Shown here: piece after piece, positions 21,196 to 33,200 of the stretch
How the letters are laid out: each line of letters starts with the position of its first letter
Position numbering within the stretch: the first letter of the stretch is position 1
From: Neelides folsomi
Lineage: Eukaryota > Arthropoda > Collembola > Neelipleona > Neelidae
Length of the DNA stretch: 64,000 bases
Assembly: GCA_034687125.1 (NCBI GenBank)
Contig: JAQGBZ010000002.1
Location: 558,001-622,000 of the forward strand
Direction: 5' to 3'
The notes under the pieces: generated by a model
The model's input: the letters and a program-made list of their open reading frames with translations, nothing else
Databases searched by the model: none
Told to the model about the DNA's origin: nothing
Program-made: the position numbers and the translations under genes

Positions 21196-22450
21196 ATGGA
21201 TTTCAACGACTCGATTCTTTACTTTATTATTGGCGGTGTGACTGCCGTTCTCCTTATTCTTCTTACGTACTTTCAACGAAAGAACGTCCCCGAGAAACCT
21301 CCACAACCGCCAAGGCGTGAAGCCGCACGAGTTCCTCAACGACGAGATAATTTAAGAAGAGGAAGAAGAAGTGAGATAGAATTATATTTACAGAATTTAT
21401 ATTTACTGATTTACAACTATGATTTTTAATTCCAGGGGACGAAGATGAAGAGTCAGGAGAGGAAAACGAAGATGCTCGCGAGCAAGAGCCGTCGTCTCTT
21501 TTGGATGAATTGAAAGACCTCAAAGATTCGACCGGACTAGGAACGAAGAAAAAGGCAAAATTAATCGCAAAAGCAGAAAAGAAAGCACAAAGAGAGGTCA
21601 ATCCCCAATTATCATCCTTTCACAATTCGTTAAAATATAACAAATATTAATTTATTAATTAATAATAATGATTTATATTCTAGTTACTTGGCATAAATGC
21701 ACTAATATCAAATTTTGTCAAATAGGTTGAAGATAGAGAACGGGAAAAGCGAAAGATCGAAGCAGCCAAAGAAGACGAGGAGAGGAAAAGGTAAATTAAA
21801 TAAAAAATGTTCCAATTTGAAATCATTTCATTGTTTTCAGGCGGGATGCTGAAGCGATTGCAAGCGAGAAATCAAAAGCCGAAGAATTGGAACGCCTCCG
21901 TCGGGAAGCGGCTGCCAGAGAAGAAGAGGAATATCAAAAAGTTCGAGCTCAATTTATTGTTGAGAGCGAAGGGCAAGATGCTGTTGAAGACATTGAGGAT
22001 CTCCTTGCAACCTTCGTTGCTCATGTCAAAAAAGAAAAAGTGGTGGTTTTTGAAGAACTCGCTACTCAATTCTCCCTCAAAGTCCCTGAAGCCATCGATA
22101 GACTCAAAACACTTGTGGAAGAAGGAACCCTGACAGGTAAAATTGTTAATATAAAAATTCGATCAAACTTTTATGTTTAAGATTTAAACTTCCTATTTAT
22201 TCCAAATCATAAAAATTACTCATGAAAGAAAATATGATTTAATCAGCCATAAAATTTATTTTGATAAATATATTTCAATATTTCAGGTGTTTTTGACGAT
22301 CGAGGTAAATTCATTTATATTAGTGAAGATGAACTTAAAGGAATGGCCAAATGGGTCAAACAACGCGGGAGAGTTTCTTTGGCTGATATTGTCACTTCTT
22401 CTGCCTCTATCATTAATATCGTCCAAGAGAAGAAAGGAGAAATTCAATGA
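21196..22450 (+). CDS. DDRGK1: DDRGK domain-containing protein 1 (UFBP1)
   Basis: Exons 21196-21370, 21436-21596, 21726-21790, 21841-22136 and 22287-22450 encode 286 residues. The N-terminus has one hydrophobic segment (ILYFIIGGVTAVLLILLTYF), which anchors the family in the ER membrane. An Arg/Pro-rich stretch, an acidic part and a long charged coiled coil (REREKRKIEAAKEDEERKRR) follow. The C-terminal PCI-like domain contains the name-giving motif GVFDDRGKFIYISEDEL and ends near the tail ...NIVQEKKGEIQ. DDRGK1 is a partner of UFL1 in UFMylation and ER quality control. The start is the ATG at 21196, in front of the anchor. The gene is intact and of normal family length (human 314). Confidence 0.95.
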
Positions 22451-22841
22451 ATAAATCTTAATTTTTCATCTTTCAAAGATTTTTTAAATTGTTCTTAATG
22501 TACACATACTTCATATAACTTTATTTACACAATTACCATTATATAAAGATTACAATAATTTCACATTATCCTTACCACATGTCAACCTTGACAAACAAGT
22601 TAATAAGATATACCTATATAGGTCAACAAATATAGTTATAATATAATTAAATTGCCTTCGTTGAGGTATTTATATGTATTAATAGGTATGTTGCACAATT
22701 TCGGGGCTTATTGATAAAAGTGGTTCCGTAAGGTGGCAGACTGAGCTCTCTGAATCCGCCGAATCGATTCAAAAGTCCGCCCCGATCACCCGAGAACCCG
22801 AAACCCCGAAAAAGACTCTGAGACTCACTCCTGAGACCGCC
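22451..22841. other. Short spacer between DDRGK1 and SUCLG1
   Basis: 391 bases separate the DDRGK1 stop from the SUCLG1 start. The first 250 are AT-rich 3' flank. From about 22700 the sequence becomes more balanced and is probably the SUCLG1 promoter and 5' UTR. Confidence 0.5.
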
Positions 22842-24372
22842 ATGTCCCTCGCCCAATTTTCCGCAAGGGCCCTGAGTAAGTCCATTTTAAATCTTTGAAC
22901 TCCGAATAGGAACTAATCTTTTCCTCTTAGGGGCTGGAGGGTCCATGCAATGTGTCCGATGGTCCTCAACCTACGACCTCACTCGGTCAAACTTAGTTTT
23001 AACCAAGAACACAAAGGTCATTTGCCAAGGGTTCACTGGGAAACAAGGAACTTTCCACAGGTAAGTTTCAATCTCCAACCTCACTACAAGTGAAATTTAG
23101 AATTTAAGCATGTGTTATGTAATTTTACAGTCAGCAGTCGATTGAATATGGAACGAACCTTGTCGGTGGAGTTAGCCCGGGCAAAGGAGGGAAAACCCAT
23201 CTAGGCCTTCCTGTCTTTAACAGCGTCAAAGAAGTGAGTTAAAATCCATTTGGTTGAATTGGAAATACTAAAAATGTATAAAACAGTAACTTTATTAATT
23301 GTAATTAATTTTAGGCCAGGGATGCGACAGGGGCGGAGGCCACCGCTATTTATGTCCCGCCGGCCGGGGCCGCTGCAGCCATTTTTGAAGCGATGGATGC
23401 AGAAATCCCTCTTATTGTTTGCATAACAGAAGGAATTCCTCAGCATGATATGGTTAGAGTCAAACATCGCCTTGTCCGACAGTCAAAATCCAGACTCATT
23501 GGACCAAACTGCCCTGGAATTATTGCTCCTGATCAGGTGAGTTCAGTTTTACAATTTAATTTACAATTAATGGATTCCTTGATTATTTTACGTTATTTAT
23601 AATTAAAGATTAAATTATTTATCCATTTTTGGTTTTTTTCAGTGCAAGATTGGAATTATGCCAGGTCGCATTCACATGAAGGGTTGTATTGGGGTCGTGA
23701 GTCGGTCAGGAACTCTTACTTATGAAGCCGTCGCTCAAACTACGGCTGTTGGTCTCGGTCAAACACTTTGCATTGGAATTGGAGGTGACCCTTTCAACGG
23801 AACAAACTTCATCGACTGCCTTGATGTTTTCCTCCGAGATGGGGAAGTCAAAGGGATTATCATGATTGGAGAAATTGGAGGTTCAGCTGAAGAAAATGCT
23901 GCTGAATTTCTCGCCAAGCACAACTCGGTATGGATTCTTCTACCTAATTAACTAATCTACTAAATATAAATATTTATATATTACTTACTGATTGTTTAAC
24001 TCCATTAAATTAATATTACTCACAATAATTGTTATTTTGACATTTCAGGGTCCTAGTGCTAAACCAGTTGTGAGTTTCATTGCTGGTTTAACTGCTCCCC
24101 CTGGAAGGCGTATGGGCCACGCTGGTGCAATTATTGCTGGAGGAAAAGGAGGAGCAATGGATAAAATTAACGCTCTTGAAAAGGTAAATTTAACATTTAA
24201 ATGGCTTATATAACACTCAAATGCTCGATACAATTATTAAGGTCTCAAATATGAAATTTCTAATTCAATTAATGTAATTGTTTGCTAATAGGCCGGAGTG
24301 ACCGTGACGAGGAGTCCAGCAATGATGGGAACGACCCTTATTAAGATAATGAAAGAGAGGAAGGTGATTTAA
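22842..24372 (+). CDS. SUCLG1: Succinyl-CoA ligase alpha subunit, mitochondrial
   Basis: Exons 22842-22875, 22931-23060, 23131-23233, 23315-23536, 23643-23927, 24049-24183 and 24292-24372 encode 329 residues. The first about 30 residues ([16 protein letters not shown]...) are a basic, uncharged-acid-free presequence for mitochondrial import. The CoA-binding part has [14 protein letters not shown] and GGVSPGKGG. The body includes [32 protein letters not shown] and [15 protein letters not shown]. The catalytic histidine that is phosphorylated sits in [15 protein letters not shown]. The enzyme makes GTP or ATP from succinyl-CoA in the TCA cycle together with a beta subunit not present here. All key motifs are intact; the length matches the family (human 346 with presequence). 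Confidence 0.97.
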
Positions 24373-26434
24373 AGAGAAGGAAAACGGCCGTAGTCCCAAA
24401 ACCATTTATTAATTAAAATCAATAAGTCTATTGTTTTCGAGTTGTTCTCATCGCCCCTATTAAATATTACAGATGAATAAATTAAAGATTGATTTCGAAA
24501 CCATTTCCAATTTATTCTCACCGACCCGTTGTTGCAAGATGAAAATAAATGAATAGACATTTAATGGCAGTCAAGACTCCGTTTATTCATTTAAATCATC
24601 ATTCTTTCCTTCACTCTTGGGTGTCTCCCATCATGACAAAACACGTGATTTCCAATTTGGCCTCCTCGAAAAAGGAGTCGGAATCAAACAGTCAATTTAT
24701 AATATATATTTATACAATATTAATTCAATATTATTATCATTACCCTAATTGTAGTTGTGAGGGAGAAGAAAGCTAATTAAAGATGTAAACTACATAGATG
24801 AATACAAATATTCAACATGTAATCCTGAATATAAATCAACGTCACAGTCAACATCTTGTACGAGTCATGTGTACATTTGTAATAGAGCTCAATTAACACG
24901 TTTCTACGTCCAACTATAAGTTCATCCAATAAACTACCAACCTACGTAACTAATTGTAATTAATTATTAAATATATTATGTTAAATATATGTTTGAGTTC
25001 CACATAATTATATAGTCAGTATATGAGTGTGCATATTCAATATTAGTAAATATATTACTCTAATAGTTTACATGTACTACACTTCCCCCCAAAAGGGGGA
25101 AATGTATTCAGGTGAATGGAACAGTTACGGCCTTATTAGTAAATTATGTTTTTGACAATTTGAGTCTCTAAATCTTCCTCGGCAGAGAATTGGCTCACTA
25201 AATATCATCAAATAATTTTATACATTTAAAGTATTTTCCTCATATGAATCTCGTATATATTTTAACCATGAGTTGAAATTCTATCCCTCACATGAGCAAT
25301 TATCTTCCAAACGTTCCATCAATTTACTAGACATAAACTAGAGATAAAGAGAGAAAGAGGAAAACGGGGCGTTTATTATTTAATAATTAGGATGATGATT
25401 CCAAAAAACAATCGACTTTCTTCTCCATCAAATTGATTTAAAAATATTAATAAAATTCAAAAGCAATTCTTATGTAGATACGTCCTTCCATGTAGGTACA
25501 TATTGTAAATATGTTTAATATGCAAGACTATCAAATTCATCAATATTATTATATATGTGTATAGAATTCCCCTTTCGAGTCATTGAATTAATCAATTAAT
25601 TATTAAACTATGAAATCTATCAAATAACTCTACTTATATCAATATTTAAATTTCCTCCAACAAAGTGTATTTTCTTGTGTGTATATTATTTAATAGGTAT
25701 TAAATGGGGGGCCTTGACTCGTTCAATTCTGATTGCATTTTGTAAACTTCCAAATAATAATTAGTGAATCAAATCTTTTACAAGTAAATATACTTTTATC
25801 ATCATTAAATCTAAACTGACAAGTGATGATTATTAATATTTAATATGTGTATATATGTAAATGTAAGTACGTAAATATATTTGTATACTTATAAATAGAT
25901 TTATATAGTTATAAGAATATTTCATATGAAAAAAATTGAGAAGCGTCTCCGCGACTCAAAGGGGAAAAAACAAGGTAAAATGACAATTGTAATTCTAAAC
26001 AATTCATTATTTCATATGTATAAATATTGTACGTGAAATTAAATTAGTAAAAAGACTCGAAAAAGAAGAAATCCTCTAATATGCAATTGATTATTTATAG
26101 GAAATTGATTTTTATAGGAAATTACAAATGTCTCACTTTTACACAAAAAAGGTTTTTATATTATTTAATAAGAAAAGGAAAGTGGATAAAGATTCCAACT
26201 GTTTCCTCATTTACTTTTTTTACCCATTTCATCAAGAGTCAAGAGTCAGTGTGTATTTTGTTTGTGTTTTTTTAAAGATTTCATTCCACTTGAATAATTG
26301 ATATTAATTGTTATTTTAGGTTGTAAGGAGGGAGGGCACACAATTTGGAGCACTAGCGAATCTCACTGGTTGAGAGGGGAAGTTGTTTTTGTACATTTTT
26401 CATTTAATTTAATAATAAGAGAAGGATGGAGGAT
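24373..26434. other. AT-rich spacer between SUCLG1 and PDCD4 (convergent)
   Basis: About 2 kb, largely A+T with TATGTA-type runs. It should contain the 3' UTRs of both genes. Small open frames (for example 26081-26275) are low-complexity and not supported. Confidence 0.6.
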
Positions 26435-29400
26435 TTAGATAGATTTGTCAAGGCTTTCCTCCTTCACCTTTCCCCCGTCGCCCTCAGATACAAAACGTTT
26501 GCGTCCACTGAAAATAATTAATTACAATTAATTAATTATTAAAAAAAATTTATAAATAATACAACTATGTAATAATGTATAAATATTGTTAATTCTTACC
26601 GAGTCGGAACTTGGCGAACGACTTCCTCGCTGATGTATCCAGAACGCTGAGCCTTCGTAACAAATCTGTCAACAAGGCTGTAAGCGGCCGGGACATCAAT
26701 GCAAATGTCAGGCAAGTCTTCATATACACGATAAAATCCCTAAATTAACCAAATAAATTAAAATTAAAATTATTTTCCATAATATGTATTTTCTATGTGC
26801 TTTAAGATTTTCCATTATAAGGTTTATCTCTTTGTAAATGTTCCTTACCCGAGTAATCTGGTCCGGTGTCAAAATGCATGAATTGAAGAGCGACTTGAGG
26901 AGTCGGCAAATGGCTTCTTCCACATTCTCTTGCATCGATTCCAGAGCCATCACAATGGCCTAAAAGATAAATAAAATAATTAAAGTCTCTACATAATATT
27001 AATATTATATATAATTTATTCAAAAAAATGCAATTTACCTCATAGACGAGCTCGTGATGAAAATGAGGAACTTCAAGATCTCTGAGACATCGAGAAGCTT
27101 CAGTCGCATCATTCGAAGAGAGGAATTCCTCTAAAAGCATATAAATGCGACGGGAGAGAGCCTTCACTGGCTGAGCTCCTCCACCAACACCCCAAACATT
27201 ATTCAACCGAAGCATTCCGATCTTGTCAACCAGCAAAACTTCAGCCTTTCCCACAGAAGCCCTAACAATTAAAATCAGTTAAATTCATTTGGTTAAATTC
27301 ATTTAAATCTCAATTATTTATCATATATTATCCCTTACTTGGCATGTTCGTTCGTCGCCGAATCTTTCATGGAATGAACGTCGGCAATAGTGAGGCAGTC
27401 ATCAGCCACGGCACGAGCCATAAAATTGGCCAAAATCGCTGCTGCGTCAGGAGCATCGAGGATCAAATCAGGCAAATTTCCCAAAAGAACCTCAAACGCT
27501 TTAAAGAAAATAATATATTATTAGTGTGAAAAACACAAGGAAAAACCTTAAAATTTTAAATTAATGAATTTTAAATTCATGAAATTTTAAATTTAAAATA
27601 CCTTTGACGATGTCCTCCGTGGAGACGAGTTCTTCCACCAGGTCTGAGATCAGTACAGAGGTCATTTCCCGATGAGAGGGTTTATGGTCCATTGCAGCCT
27701 CAACAGCAATGACGATGATCTGAAACAAAGAAAATTCATTTTATAAAATATCCATGTTATTAATCTTAATGAAGTTGATTAAGAAACCACAAAGTTAAAT
27801 TGTAAAGATCTCCTTACTTGATGTTTCTTTTCTCCAATTCGGAGATCTTCGAGTGCTGCCACGACTTCACTCGAATCTCCATGTTCAAAATACTCTAAAA
27901 TCGTCCCTTCCACGTTCTTCTACAAAGATTAAACAAATAATTTAAGTAACTACTGCAACTCACATTTGTCAATATAATTTCCCAATTTTCACCATAATGA
28001 TGTATGTAATTGGATGTGGATAAGAAAAAAAGGAAAAAAACTTACTTGGATTTCCTCATCCGTCATCTCAGGTATAATTGCTTCAAGGAGGACATCACCA
28101 TTGTCCAGAGACTCTGAGTCGTAGTTAGGATCCTTATAATCAAGGGCTCCGTCGGTAGCCAGCTCCGACCCATAAGCTCCCCATGTCCCTTTACCTCCAG
28201 CACCGCCTTTATAAATACAAATTCTTGGTTAATTCACCTTCACTCACATTATTAGACAAACCGCAGTTCTCAGAAAGGTAAACAAAGAAGGTGAAATAAA
28301 AGAAGAAAAGACAAGTTCCACCAAATACAATTTTTAACCCTTTTGGACTATTTACCTATATTTAAATACATAAAAATACAATTTGTTCATCCAAATTTAT
28401 GACTAGAATAACAAAATGAATTATTCCCTCATTTGTTACCATCATATGCATTATATCCCATCTTCCCATCATGTAAGTATTTGTGTACTATTAATCATTT
28501 ATTTATTCGCAACAGCCATCAGTTGTATATTTATTTACAAAATGACTCACTTGAGAGAAATCCAATTTAAATGAAACAATTGCCAATTACTGAATAATTG
28601 TCCTTAAAATATTTATATATATTATTTTGGTAAAGAATGGTAAATTTCACATATATTTATAATATATATAAATTATACACATATCGTCCTCATCTCCCCT
28701 TCATGTTTTTCAAATATTTAAATCCATTAATGCTAATTTACAACCACACAACGTTTGTGGTTCCAAGTGACCTAAACCGAGGTTCATATGCATTTATGCA
28801 TGATACCGATATGAATTAATTCATGTCCTGTTGAAATTCATGATTCATGGTATTGAATAAATGTGTATTTAAAAAATGATTAAATTCATGGAGATGTGAT
28901 CTACTTCCTCGAGAGGATTTTAAACAATATTTTCAATCCTAAGATGGTGAGGATGAAGATGGGCGATGCGGAGGGTCGAAGTAAAAAGGATGAGCCGAGG
29001 TCTGAAGTAATAAATGTTTTCCATGGGAAAGAAGAGTCGAAGCCATTGGAGTGTTGAGTTGTCCGTGGGGGAGTTGGGTCTGCCCAAGGATGAATGCGCA
29101 GAGTTTCTCCAATGTCAGCATGTCATTGGAGTCACCTACAAGTAGCGACTGGTCTCCAGGAAATGAATCCAACTTCCTCAGAAGCCCAAGAATAAATTTA
29201 ATCTTCATTTACTAATCCCAAAGGACTTAAAGACCTTCGAAGAAGTGGGAGAAAGTGCATATGTATCAGTTTAAGAAATTGTTTTTAATCCCCAAGTCCA
29301 AGAATGTTTGATGAGTTCCAGGAGCTCCAGAAGGAGCCATTTAATTCCAAAGGGATCCAAATGAATATAAAAAAGGGATCGGGGAAGATGCGGTAGGGCA

Positions 29401-30139
29401 TGGAGAAAAAGCCCGAGTCTGCGCCTCCGAGAATTCCGGGTGCCTTCGGAGTCTCAACTCCGAAGTGTTCATCGGAGGTCATCTCGGGGGTGGAGTTGAG
29501 CCTGGAGCATTTCCCTCCCACTTTGTCCCGAGGTAAACAGAGGTGACCTTGGGCCCACACCCATCCCATCCACAATCCACCTGAGCCACCAAGGGCCCCC
29601 TCACAACAACTCCGCAGTTGGAAGATGGGAGTGGGTTGGTAGGAAGCGGGTAAGTGGGTGAATGAGATGTTTCCTATAGGGAGTCTCCCTGGACCCCGTC
29701 TGGTCCAACGACGCAGTTCCTCCCCCCGGACACCCCTCGACTCTCAACATTGCCAAAACAGATCCCAACGGAGATCCACACACATACACACTCCACGGCA
29801 AATGATGTATGATTACTGGGATTGTTGTGAGCAAGGAATTGTCAATGGTTTACCTTTTTTGGGAAGACCGCGACCGAAGCCGTTCCGGGGCTTGCGAGAG
29901 TTTTTGAGGAGTCGGGAAGCTCCGATGGCGGGTGGGTCGTTGGAGACGTCTTTGGCCAACAGCTTGGTCAATCTCTTCGCCTTTCGCTTAATCCGATCCG
30001 TGACCGGGGCGAAGTTTTCCTTCACGCTTTTTTCCTCCTTCCCGATGTCCATCCCGAGGGGACCGCCGTTCCCGTGCCCGTTGTTCAGCTCGTCAGAGGA
30101 AGACCCTCCTCCGTTCGTGTAAACCGCTCCGTTCTCCAT
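26435..30139 (-). CDS. PDCD4: Programmed cell death protein 4 (PDCD4), eIF4A inhibitor
   Basis: Exons, 5' to 3': 29854-30139, 28046-28206, 27818-27919, 27602-27719, 27339-27498, 27039-27261, 26849-26959, 26600-26739 and 26435-26507, for 457 residues (human 469). The N-terminus is basic and ends in GRGLPKKG|GAGGKGTWG, a PDCD4 hallmark spanning the first junction. MA3 domain 1 has EYFEHGDSSEVVAAL and HKPSHREMTSVLISDL. A linker with NNVWGVGGGAQPV leads to MA3 domain 2, with LEVPHFHHELVYEA. The tail reads GRKRFVSEGDGGKVKEES. PDCD4 blocks translation by binding eIF4A. The start at 30139 is chosen because the frame is open back to 30205 without family similarity. A likely short 5' UTR intron (gtaagt near 30228, ttccag| near 30172) supports an upstream exon at about 30229-30380. 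The first coding intron is 1647 bases. Confidence 0.93.
28207..29853 (-). other. PDCD4: First coding intron of PDCD4, with open-frame islands
   Basis: The left part (28220-28900) is AT-rich. From about 28930 to 29640 the sequence is richer in G+C and open on the minus strand. One stretch, from the acceptor-like cttgtag| (at about 29137) to TAG at 28939, would continue the PDCD4 frame in phase 1 (GDSNDMLTLEKLCAFILG...). It might be an alternative 3' exon or a relic. No family was recognised. Confidence 0.35.
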
Positions 30140-30229
30140 TGATTCAACAACAGGAGGATGACAATGGGTAACCCTGGAACCGGAGGTTGAGGAAAGGTCT
30201 TTCATAGGCTAAACTTACTCTTCGTAGAC

Positions 30230-33200
30230 GAGACGTGGGCGGGATGGCGGGTGAGGGCGTGTGAGGTGAATTGGCAGGATGAATTTGAAACAACTTGAAT
30301 TGTCGGCTGCTGGTGGAGGAATAGCGTTCCAAACCAAGGAGTTCCCCAACAGCTGGATCCGACCCCTCAACAAAACTCCCCCCGCGACACAAACAAAAAA
30401 CCCAAACGAAATGTAACACAAATGTAGAGCCCCAAATCAAACAAACAACCATGTACTACGTATTAAGCTCATTAATACAGGAATACTATAGATACGTATA
30501 AATAATTGTATATGGCTACTACTTGGATACTATTTGGGTACTAAAATGGATACAGAGCGGATACTTAAAGGATATGAGAAACTTTAACATTTGACAAGGG
30601 TAACAAATTAGAATAATAAATTGTTGGTAGTAAAAATATTCAATGTTTACATATTAATTCTAGATCAGTCTTTATCTGATTACCTGATTATAAAAATGAT
30701 GAAATTTGTTTAATTGTTGGTTCAATGAGACAAACTGATGTTTTTTCTTCCTTTGACTATCAGCCTATCACAAATTCAATTGAAATGAATGACTTCAAAA
30801 TAAATGATTAATTGGTTTTTTCCTATTTTTGTTTATATAGCTTCAATTAAGTCCTTAATTAAATGAGTTAGAAATATTATTTTTAAATATTTTATACTTT
30901 AAAAATTATATATTATTATACTATGGTTCATTGTCATGGTTTGGTAGTTATTTAAATCACTGTGAGAGAAAAATGAGAAAAATGTTAAAATTTACGTGAT
31001 GGTGAATTGTTGGTGAATGATTTAGTATAAGATCTTTTTGTCAAATGGAACTTCAACTTCCCTTTGAATCCACTTTTGTATACCAATAATAAAGAAATGT
31101 TTGGGATTTTCATCGTGTGTATGTTGTATCTTTGGATTTGAAACGTAAAAGATTTTCTTGCAAAGCAAAGGAAACCTTTAAATTTATGTTCAAGACCCTT
31201 TTTAATGTACTTAACATCAATTAAGTGTATTTGAGCTATTGTTAATCATCCAAAGTTTTGTCTCGCTCAAATGCTGACTCAATGTTTATTTTATATTAAT
31301 ATGGGAATCATATTCGTATTTACCTAATTGATTATTTATGTTCTTGGTTCTACATATAGAGTTAAACATATGTATCATAAGGATAATAATATATTAACTA
31401 GGTAATGAAAATGGCCATAAAGTTACAATTTTATGGTTTTTATTATCTAAATATATTCTTAAGTGACGTGTTTACAAACAGCAAGCTTTGCTCAAATGCC
31501 TATAAAAATATAAATAATGTGAACTATAGTCCTACATATATTTAGTCACATTACATTTCACGTATAGTATACAAATATATAATATCTATTAAATATAAAT
31601 TCCCAAACCGCAAAGACTCCACAATCAACAACAAAAATAATATATTTAGGTATATAAACACTTTAATGAAAAAACATTTACAATTTTGTTAAATACTTTT
31701 TTACATGCTTCAAATAGCCATCAATTCCCCATCACAATTAATATATGCCAATTGAAAAAGGTTGTTGAAAATTTTTAAATTCTCAATTGTTGCAAATTAA
31801 TCAATCATTGAACATTGAATAAGGGTCATTAAACTTTTAATAGGATTCAGACCAGAATTTTTAACTTTCATATATTGATACGAGCCAAACCATGTAACTA
31901 AATGCATTTATCTATGTACATACTTATGTATACAATATAATACATGCTCTCATGTAAGATATCTAAATATTAAAGTAATTTTTATTTAATAGATCATTCG
32001 TTTTTATGTGAGTGTCATGTATTTTCCAATTTTATAGTTATAAAAACAACCCAGACAGATTCTTGTATTTAAACAAACAGTAATAATATGCATATAATAT
32101 ATATCTGACTGGACGAATGACTTTTGCCTTAACTTGAATGATTTTTATGAATATTTACAACGTTAAATGTTTCCGTGAGGGTTTGATTATTGTAAGTGAT
32201 TGCTGATCCATGATTGGGGCATTGAGAGTGAAAAGTTGAATGTAATAAATATGTAGGTATTACTTTTAGTTAATATGTATCAAATAATCATATTCGTGTT
32301 GATATGAACAGTTAGATAAAACTTGCATTTGATATAGGTATAGACTAATTTTATCAATTAGTTTTTGTATATTAACTAATTGAATTTGGCTGGTCATATT
32401 CATGAAGGGAATTGAACAGTTTCATCGTCGCAGTTTATCTCTCTACTACTTATTCATGTTCAAATAATAAAGTCAAATGTAATCTATTTATATATTCATA
32501 TGAGTAAATAGATGATTTTACACAAAAGATAAAAATTAGACATCTGTACAATAAAAATGATTGTAGCAGTAAACAGTTTATATATCGCTTTTGATCCATG
32601 AGAAAGTCATTTGAGAAATAATGATGAATAATAAATAAAAAGATATACCTATAAATAAATACGTATAAACATACGTAACAACATCTTCCATGTAAGCATT
32701 TATCTCTCAACATATCAGGATTATAAAAATTCTAGTAAGTTCTATAAATTAATAAAAATGTGCATGGATGCAGATGAAACTTGCTAAATATCAATTATAA
32801 TCAACATCATAAAAACGCTTAATTCACATAAATATTAAAACACGTATGTAAATATGATATTATTAATAGTACGAGTAATAATATTGCATGGTGTATTTCT
32901 ATTTTTTCTATGTATCATCAATATTTTCATCATGGTCATCATCATCATAAATACCTAAGTGTTGTAACAATACAAGTGCTGTTATTCAATAAATAACAAC
33001 AATTTTTAAACGTGGGTTTTGAAGCTTCCATATCCCGTAATTTGTTACGTTAATATAATTGTTACCATTTTAAAAGTTAAATTCCATTTAATGGTCGTTT
33101 TCCTTTTATTAAATCCTATATATATATTTTTTATATACGTACTTACATACATACCTGCACACACTCGTTAAGTTTCATTTGAAAAAAAACTTTTGAGATT

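Noticed and set aside
29658-30122. 154-codon plus-strand frame
   Set aside because: Lies across PDCD4 exon 1 on the other strand, where the family match is clear.
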